Of a stretch of 6,527 nt of DNA, positions 6,474 through 6,527 are shown piece after piece. Below the pieces are notes generated by a model. That model did not search any database. It was not told where the DNA came from and saw only the letters and a list, made by a program, of their open reading frames with translations. Origin of the DNA: an uncultured Ruminococcus sp. (GTDB lineage Bacteria > Bacillota > Clostridia > Oscillospirales > Acutalibacteraceae); contig CACYDD010000385.1 of the NCBI GenBank assembly GCA_902773065.1, forward strand, positions 1-6,527, in the 5' to 3' direction. The number at the start of each line of letters is the position of its first letter. Positions within the stretch are counted from its first letter, which is position 1. The translations under genes and the position numbers were made by a program.

Positions 6474-6483
6474 CAGTTAACTG
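6474..6483. repeat. Perfect 10-bp palindrome next to the -35 element
   Basis: CAGTTAACTG is self-complementary and begins 1 bp upstream of the TTGACA element. It could be an operator half of a repressor or activator site, but it does not extend further and may be chance. Confidence 0.25.
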
Positions 6484-6527
6484 CATTTTCGGTATCATAA
6501 CAAAGCAAAGGCAGAAAAGCCGGAAGA

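Noticed and set aside
6484..6527. Possible terminator of an upstream gene at the right edge
   Set aside because: Only short GGC/GCC pairings are visible, with no stable stem. I see nothing else supportable in this 44-bp stretch.
1..6527. tRNA or rRNA genes, CRISPR arrays, insertion sequences
   Set aside because: No tandem spaced repeats, transposase-like frames, terminal inverted repeats or tRNA-like cloverleaf sequences were seen on either strand.

Overview
The window is a cell-surface polysaccharide locus, and every gene in it is read from the minus strand. Moderate-to-low GC, strong Shine-Dalgarno sequences (GGAGGA, GGGAGG, AGAGGA), consensus vegetative promoters and the MBOAT plus DHHW gene pair all fit a Gram-positive anaerobe of the class Clostridia. 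A Ruminococcus-like gut bacterium is my best guess. The genus is an inference from gene content and style, not from a marker gene.

In the direction of transcription (high to low coordinates), the first unit starts at a promoter matching the sigma-70/sigma-A consensus exactly (TTGACA, 17 bp, TATAAT; 6444-6472). It encodes an ExoA-like family 2 glycosyltransferase with a C-terminal membrane domain (5294-6400). A Wzm/TagG-type polysaccharide ABC-transporter permease follows (4375-5280). The unit ends at a 13-bp stem-loop terminator (4325-4363). No ATPase partner for the permease lies in the unit or elsewhere in the window.

A 286-bp intergenic region (4089-4374) holds that terminator, two inverted repeats, a second good promoter (TTGATA, 17 bp, TAAAAT; 4180-4208) and a leader hairpin just upstream of the next ribosome binding site.

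The second unit encodes an AlgI-like membrane-bound O-acyltransferase (MBOAT; 2667-4088), then a membrane-anchored DHHW/AlgX-like SGNH-fold protein (1177-2649). Last comes an FkbH-like HAD-IIIC protein (1-1101) whose C-terminal part runs off the window. The 17-bp MBOAT-DHHW gap indicates tight coupling. A 12-bp perfect hairpin separates the DHHW gene from fkbH.

Taken together, the first unit looks like building and export of a surface glycan. The second looks like its decoration with an acyl group moved across the membrane by MBOAT and placed by the DHHW protein. FkbH proteins of known function make glyceryl-S-ACP from 1,3-bisphosphoglycerate. An FkbH homologue beside an MBOAT/DHHW pair therefore raises the possibility that the acyl group comes from a carrier protein (for example glyceryl, by analogy with D-alanyl-DltC and DltB) rather than being simple acetate. 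That is the most interesting hypothesis here, and it is not proven by the sequence.
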